From Pseudonocardia petroleophila (GTDB lineage: Bacteria; Actinomycetota; Actinomycetes; Mycobacteriales; Pseudonocardiaceae), in NCBI RefSeq assembly GCF_014235185.1, contig NZ_CP060131.1, positions 3,913,501-3,977,500 on the forward strand: a DNA stretch of 64,000 nt, in the 5' to 3' direction. Of this stretch, positions 59,315 through 64,000 are shown piece by piece. The notes beneath the pieces were generated by a model that worked only from the letters and a program-made list of their open reading frames with translations, had not been told where the DNA came from and searched no databases. A program made the translations under genes and the position numbers. Within the stretch, counting starts at the first letter, position 1, and every line of letters starts with the position of its first letter.

Positions 59315-61134
59315 GGCGTTCCTCTCGTCAGGTTGACGGGGTTGTTCGGGCCGAGCGCGATCGCAGCTGCGCGGCACAGCTCTTCGAGGGCGGTGTCGGC
59401 GTAGCTGGAGATGTCGGTGTTGTCGCGTTCGCGGTACCAGGGGTGCAGTCGGCCGAGCCCGGCCTTGCGCCCGGTGGCGAGCAGGACCGCCTGGTCTCGG
59501 GGGAGAGCGCGGAGCACCGAGGCAGGGAGGATCGACTCCCGCGCGGTGGAGTACTGCCGGGATGCGCCACGGGTCCGGTCGATGCTGGTCGAGGTCTTCT
59601 CGACGTCGTGGTCGCCGATGAGGCCGGAGAGGCGCTGTAGGAAGGCGTGGTCGTCGACTCCGGCGCCGACGAGCTTGATCGTGGCCGCGGACCAGAGGGC
59701 TTGCATGCCCTGTTCGCCCCACACCCCGACGCCCTGCTGGTAGCTCTGCAGCATCGTGAGGACCTGGATGCCGCGGGAGCCGTAGTGGCTGTAGAGCTGG
59801 GGGAGCTGGCGGATCGGGCAGATGTTGGCTGCCTCGTCCAGGACGGCGACGACGGGCGGATCGAGGCGTCCGCCCCGGGCCTGCGCCAGCAGTTCCGCGA
59901 CTTCCAGGATGCGGTCGACCAGTGCGGTGACGACGGGCGCGGCGGTGCCGGCTCCTTCCTTGGAGAGCAGGTGGACCGTGGCGCGGCCGTGCTGCGCAGC
60001 GCGGAGGAGGTCCCACAGGTCGAGCTCGGTCGGCGGGTCGACGGGCGGGGTCTGCCAGGTGTACGGCGGGGTGATCCACCGCAGGATGCGTTCGCTGGTC
60101 AGCGACCTCGTTGCTGTACGCGCGGTCTGCAGGATCCCCTTCGTCGTGACGTCGGCGCCGTGCAGGGTCGATTCCAGGTCAGCGGCCTCCGCCAGCGCGC
60201 CCGCGGCGTCGAGTGCGGCGACGGCGTCCCGACTTCCCGGTTGCAGCCAGGAGACGACATCGCGCACGGTGCCGCCGTCCTGCAGAGCGGCGGCGAGGAG
60301 CGTCGAGGTGAGCACCTGCTCGCCCGCGGAGTGGAAGAACGGGTCCCGCCGGTTGCCGCCGATGGTGCCCATGAAGTGTCCGGCGAGGCGGGCTGCGGCC
60401 TCCATCCGTTCGGCGGGCCCGACGTCGCGGATGCTGCGCAGCGGGTCCCACCACCAGGTCTGACGGGCGTGGGCGATGAGCTGAGGGTCGAAGGTCCACA
60501 CCGGTCCGGCTCGTCCACGCAGACCTGAGGTCAGCGCCCACAGGTCGGCCTTGTTCGAGGTGGCGACGACGAGCCCCGGCGCGGCGAGGACGGTGGGGAC
60601 GGCGAGCGCGCTGGTCTTGTTGGCGCGCGGTCCCATGACGACGAGTCCGACGTCCTCCCAGGACATCCAGACGTCCCGGCGTCCGATGGACAGCAACCGC
60701 AGACCGCGGTCGGCGGGTTCGTCGCCGTCGAGCGAGGGTCGGAGGCGGTGGGCACGTTTCGCGGCAGCGGCCCCGGAGAGGTCGCCGAGCTCTCGACGCC
60801 CCAGGAGGGACCGCTGTGGATCGGTCGCGCTGCTCGCCCTTGTCACCAGGAGCGCGATCGCCACGACGGCTCCGGCCTCCAGCAGGATCACCGTGCCCAG
60901 CACCGCGGCGAACACTGTGGTCGACGCGCCGGGTGATAGGACCGCCACCGGACCGTCGCGCAGCAGGGTGGAGACGGTCAGCGGGTCGGGTCCGTTGGCC
61001 ACCCAGGTCCCGGTGCTGCTGAGGGAGGCCGCGCCAGCGGCGAGCCAGACGTCGACGCACAGCAGCGCCGCCGACCCGATGGCGGAGAGCAGCAGTAGCG
61101 GTGCTGCGGCGTCCCGCAGGAGGGCGCGGTTCAC
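59311..61134 (-). CDS. Type IV coupling protein (TraG/VirD4-like)
   Basis: 607 residues. Two to three N-terminal membrane helices, then a RecA-like ATPase with Walker A MGPRANKTSALAVP and Walker B VVAVLDEAANI, followed by the TraM-recognition part (QVLTMLQSYQQGVGVWGEQG). It brings the relaxase-DNA complex to the channel. GTG 61134 overlaps the stop of the next transfer ATPase gene (GTGA). Confidence 0.87.
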   Translation of the reverse strand: MNRALLRDAAAPLLLLSAIGSAALLCVDVWLAAGAASLSSTGTWVANGPDPLTVSTLLRDGPVAVLSPGASTTVFAAVLGTVILLEAGAVVAIALLVTRASSATDPQRSLLGRRELGDLSGAAAAKRAHRLRPSLDGDEPADRGLRLLSIGRRDVWMSWEDVGLVVMGPRANKTSALAVPTVLAAPGLVVATSNKADLWALTSGLRGRAGPVWTFDPQLIAHARQTWWWDPLRSIRDVGPAERMEAAARLAGHFMGTIGGNRRDPFFHSAGEQVLTSTLLAAALQDGGTVRDVVSWLQPGSRDAVAALDAAGALAEAADLESTLHGADVTTKGILQTARTATRSLTSERILRWITPPYTWQTPPVDPPTELDLWDLLRAAQHGRATVHLLSKEGAGTAAPVVTALVDRILEVAELLAQARGGRLDPPVVAVLDEAANICPIRQLPQLYSHYGSRGIQVLTMLQSYQQGVGVWGEQGMQALWSAATIKLVGAGVDDHAFLQRLSGLIGDHDVEKTSTSIDRTRGASRQYSTARESILPASVLRALPRDQAVLLATGRKAGLGRLHPWYRERDNTDISSYADTALEELCRAAAIALGPNNPVNLTRGTP

Positions 61135-62549
61135 GATGTCGGCCCCTGTACGCGGAAGGCGCGGTCGGTGTCGTGCAGCTCGATCTCAGTAGGGGTGAGG
61201 GTGAGGGCGACGGGCAGGCCGAGCCGCTGGCCCGACTTGATCAGGTACTTGCCACGACCGGGGTGGGTGCGGCCGGAGTGCCACGTCGGTGGGGCCGCCC
61301 AGGAGGTGATGAGAGCGGCCTCGCCACGGGTGAGCGAGGTGAGGCGGCGGAGTCCGTCGAGCTCCTTGTCGGCCATGCCTCCGAGGAGGAGCACCCCGTT
61401 GCGCGACGCCATGCCCCGGGCCTTCGCCCGGTCGGCTTCGGTGGGGAGCGCTTCGAGGTCGTCGAGGGAGTGGGTGACCTGGAAGGACACGACCCCGCGG
61501 TGCCGGCCGAGGCGGGTGATCCGGTCGGACCGCTCCACCAGCCCGGGCGCGACCCGCAGGGCACGCCAGAGCTCGTCCTGCACCTGCACGACGTTGCGAC
61601 GCCGCTCGCCGTACCCGGCGGCGTCGGCGAGTCCTGCCGACCAGGTCCAGGAGCAGAGCATGGCGGCGGCGACCACCTCGTCCTCGTCGTCGTCGAGGGC
61701 GCTGATGTCGAGTGACAGGGCGGGGGTGTCGGGGTTGAAACGGGTGCTGCTGGGGCGGTCGAAGATCCCGCGGATCGCTCCTTCGCAGAGCAGCCCGAGC
61801 GTGTTGGTGAGGGTCCGGGTGAAGCGCCGGTACTCCGCCGGTTCGTCGACTGCGGCGATGGTCGCGAGCGCGGCCGGACCAGCACGTAGGACCGACAGGA
61901 TCTCCGGGATGACGGGTTCGTGGTCCGGATCTGCGTTGATGACGACGTCCAGGGCAGCACCCAGCAGCCGCCGCTCGGTGACGTCGGGCTCGGTTCGTCG
62001 GACGATCGTGATCAGTGCTTCGAGGAGGGAGAGGCGGCGGGCGCGCAGGGTCTCGGTCAGGCGCAGCCGGTCCTCGGGCGGCGCGGCACGAAGCGCCTCG
62101 CGCAGCGGGCCGGCGTCGAGGGGGTTGAGTGATTCGAGACCGCGGCCGAGCCGCCACACCGAACCGCCGAGTGCATGGACCAGGCCGGTGTACTCGCCCT
62201 TCACGTCGCCGGGGATGACGGCTCGCATGCCGAACCCGACCAGGCCGGTCACCATCCGCTTGGTGATCGAGGACTTCCCGATGCCGGGTTGCCCCTGGAC
62301 CCATACGCCGGTGTTGGACACCAGGCCGGTGCGGAGCCACTGGGCCGGGTCCAGCCCGATCGGTTCGGCCGTGTGCAGGTGACGGCCGATGGGGACGCCG
62401 CGGACGTCGGAACCGGAGGGGGTGGCGAAGGGGAACAGCCCACAGATCTGGCTGGTGGTGCCGGCGAACCGGTTGCCGGGTTCGACGTGGCCGGCGCGTC
62501 CGCCTCCGGGGACGGCCCAGCCCCAGGAGCGGGGAACGGGTGCGGTCAT
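61131..62549 (-). CDS. VirB4/TraC-like conjugation ATPase
   Basis: 472 residues. Walker A QGQPGIGKSSITKRM (about residue 88), then VIPGDVKGEYTGLVHALGG, typical of VirB4/HerA-type motors. Walker B lies near VVQVQDELWRAL, and SFQVTHSLDDL is the sensor segment. It is short for VirB4 and seems to correspond to the C-terminal motor, with the SCO6880-like protein upstream supplying the N-terminal part, as usual in actinomycete T4SS-like systems. Confidence 0.83.
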   Translation of the reverse strand: MTAPVPRSWGWAVPGGGRAGHVEPGNRFAGTTSQICGLFPFATPSGSDVRGVPIGRHLHTAEPIGLDPAQWLRTGLVSNTGVWVQGQPGIGKSSITKRMVTGLVGFGMRAVIPGDVKGEYTGLVHALGGSVWRLGRGLESLNPLDAGPLREALRAAPPEDRLRLTETLRARRLSLLEALITIVRRTEPDVTERRLLGAALDVVINADPDHEPVIPEILSVLRAGPAALATIAAVDEPAEYRRFTRTLTNTLGLLCEGAIRGIFDRPSSTRFNPDTPALSLDISALDDDEDEVVAAAMLCSWTWSAGLADAAGYGERRRNVVQVQDELWRALRVAPGLVERSDRITRLGRHRGVVSFQVTHSLDDLEALPTEADRAKARGMASRNGVLLLGGMADKELDGLRRLTSLTRGEAALITSWAAPPTWHSGRTHPGRGKYLIKSGQRLGLPVALTLTPTEIELHDTDRAFRVQGPTS

Positions 62550-62561
62550 GGTGGTCCTCTG

Positions 62562-64000
62562 TCAGCGTCCGCGTCGGTGGGTGATGAGGTCGGCGGGGTC
62601 GATGCCCAGCCCGAGAGCGGCGGCGAAGCCGGCGGCCTGCGAGCCGCGGAGGCGTCGCAGGCGCAGTTTCGACTGGCCGGCACGTTGCTCGGTGTCGGCG
62701 ACGGCGGCGGGGAGGTCGTCGTCGTGCAGGACCGTGGTGGTCACGTAGACGGTGAACCGGCCGACGCCGGCGCCCTCGGCCTCCTCGCGGGCGGATTGCA
62801 GGGCGCGGCTGCGGTCGTCGCGCTCGCGCTGGGTCTCGTCGCGGCGGGTGCGTTCGGCCCAGGCCCGCCGGACCTGGCCAGAGGTGACCTCGTTCTCGAC
62901 CTTCGCTGCGGCCTGAGCGGCGGGGTAGGGGTCGTAGAGCCAGGTGGTCCGTCGCGGGAACGGTCCGGGGGCGAGCAGCGGAGCGAGCACGGCCGGGCCC
63001 ACGGCCTGGCGCGGTGCTTCGCGCAGCGCCCAGCTGACCGACAGCCCGCCCTCGTGGCGGTAGCCGTCCCACTGCTCCTGCGCTGCGACCGGGCCGGCGT
63101 CGCGCCAGGCCAGGCCGTGGCCGGCCTCGTTCAGGCGGGCGATCTGCGGCCGGGCGTGCGGATCGAACGCGGCGCGGATGCGGCCGGTCAGCCACCCCGT
63201 GGACGCCCGGCCGAGGACGGCGACGCCGCAGGCGGCGAGCTGGTTCTCGATGCCAGGCAGCCAGCGTCCTATCTCGACCGCGGAGGCCAGGAGGTCGACG
63301 GGCTTGGGGGTGGCGCGTGCGGGGTCGAGACAGACGGAGACGCGGGTGTCGACCTCGGCGCTACTGGTGGGGGTGAGGGCGACGAGCTCGTCGAGGATGC
63401 GACGAGCGACGGCGGGCGCGGTGGGATCGAGTGCGCGGGCGACGTGATCGCGGACTGTCGTGCCGCCGGCGGGGGCGGTGTCGACGGTGACGGCGATGTG
63501 TCGGATGAGGGGGAGGTGGCCGAGGTCGGCGAGCAGTGCGCCCCAGGAGGCGACCCACTGGTCGGTCTGCTCGGGGTCGGCGAGGTCGAGGCCGACGGGG
63601 GAGCAGCGCAGGACAGCGGTGAGGGTGCCGGTGCGGCGGTGCCACAGCAGGGCGTGTCGTCCGCCGCGGCCGTCGTCGACGTCGACGGGCTGCAGGGGTG
63701 CCAGGACGCCCGGCAGGTCGGCGCCGCGGGGGTGCTCGGTCAGGACGCCACCGGAGAGCTCGGTCCACCCCGCGGCGCGGGCGCGGTAGAACCGCGCCCG
63801 CCGGGTGACGACATCGACCAGGCTGATCCCACCGATCCGGATCACCAGCGCGGCGATCACGGCAGCGCTGACCCCGGCCAGCGGGAGGGCCGCGACGGGC
63901 AGAGCGGAGACGGCGAAGAGCGGAGCGAGGACGGCGACGAGGAGGATGACGGTGGACGGCGTGGACAATGCGCCGATGCCCCAGCCGCGCTCAGCTCGCC
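62562..64000 (-). CDS. SCO6880-family conjugation protein, 5' end outside window
   Basis: At least 479 residues are visible. Two hydrophobic segments (ILLVAVLAPLFAVSALPVAA and the next one to about residue 45), then the family pattern RFYRARAAGWTELSGGVL (short of the basic helix), GVLAPLQPVDVDD, LLWHRRTGTLTAVL, and the late helical region rich in charged residues. A TTG at 63968 could start translation, but the frame stays open to the window edge with RAERGWGIGAL, which matches how SCO6880 proteins begin, so the gene is taken as partial. Confidence 0.82.
   Translation of the reverse strand, partial: RAERGWGIGALSTPSTVILLVAVLAPLFAVSALPVAALPLAGVSAAVIAALVIRIGGISLVDVVTRRARFYRARAAGWTELSGGVLTEHPRGADLPGVLAPLQPVDVDDGRGGRHALLWHRRTGTLTAVLRCSPVGLDLADPEQTDQWVASWGALLADLGHLPLIRHIAVTVDTAPAGGTTVRDHVARALDPTAPAVARRILDELVALTPTSSAEVDTRVSVCLDPARATPKPVDLLASAVEIGRWLPGIENQLAACGVAVLGRASTGWLTGRIRAAFDPHARPQIARLNEAGHGLAWRDAGPVAAQEQWDGYRHEGGLSVSWALREAPRQAVGPAVLAPLLAPGPFPRRTTWLYDPYPAAQAAAKVENEVTSGQVRRAWAERTRRDETQRERDDRSRALQSAREEAEGAGVGRFTVYVTTTVLHDDDLPAAVADTEQRAGQSKLRLRRLRGSQAAGFAAALGLGIDPADLITHRRGR

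Noticed and set aside
61186..63195. A 669-residue Arg-rich minus-strand frame
   Set aside because: Frame-shifted shadow of the VirB4-like and SCO6880-like genes.
1..64000. CRISPR arrays, complete insertion sequences, rRNA genes
   Set aside because: No regularly spaced repeats, no transposase motif and no rRNA sequence were found on reading both strands.

Overview
The base composition (very GC-rich), the GTG starts, the mycofactocin-type short-chain dehydrogenases and the SCO6880/DUF4913-type conjugation genes point to a high-GC actinomycete, plausibly Pseudonocardiales. The genus cannot be fixed from the sequence alone. The window reads as part of a large mobile element, either a conjugative plasmid or an integrative conjugative element, that carries a catabolic island of about 30 kb.

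Layout. (1) 1-2.0 kb: the end of a phosphoribosyltransferase-like gene, then an attachment region: the 3' part of a tRNA-Val(CAC) gene and a hairpin, next to the 3' end of a tyrosine integrase whose start overlaps an excisionase-like gene. The tRNA 5' half is absent, so the core looks like attP rather than an occupied attL. (2) 2.2-10.1 kb: plasmid-type maintenance genes (HTH protein, DUF932, ParB-N protein, SSB, primase-polymerase, small proteins). Several are followed by strong hairpins, and a 170-bp repeat precedes two of them. (3) 10.4-39.9 kb: the catabolic island. It encodes a CoA ligase, enoyl-CoA hydratase/MaoC enzymes, four acyl-CoA dehydrogenases, a thiolase, two thiolase-like proteins with a DUF35 partner, a luciferase-like monooxygenase, an HSL-type hydrolase, two carveol-dehydrogenase-like SDRs and six other SDRs, a flavin reductase, a RibBA-like protein, a MoxR/VWA pair, an MHS transporter, a TetR regulator and a GAF-Fis regulator. 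(4) 40-42 kb: a ring-hydrolase remnant and an Mrr-like endonuclease. (5) 42.1-45.3 kb: MobC-like protein, relaxase and two unknown genes. (6) 45.3-56.1 kb: a tightly overlapping minus-strand operon for a Tad-type pilus. (7) 56.5-64 kb: conjugation genes (peptidoglycan hydrolase, DUF4913 protein, coupling protein, two further transfer ATPase/SCO6880 proteins), the last running off the window.

The main result is a regulon visible in the DNA. Thirteen promoters in the island share a 17-bp element with consensus TGTCGC-N5-GCGACA, placed 21-23 bp upstream of a TAGCGT-like -10. Two of these promoters predict leaderless mRNAs, which fixes the element about 43-44 bp upstream of the start, where a class II activator would sit. 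The best candidate activator is the GAF-Fis protein encoded in the middle of the regulon.

The gene set suggests this route (inference): a cyclic or terpenoid alcohol is oxidised to a ketone by the mycofactocin-type SDRs. A two-component luciferase-like monooxygenase plus flavin reductase then makes a lactone, the HSL hydrolase opens it, and the ligase feeds the acid into a specialised beta-oxidation. The heterodimeric acyl-CoA dehydrogenase, the heterodimeric MaoC hydratase and the Ltp2/DUF35-like aldolase module resemble the logic of sterol side-chain degradation.
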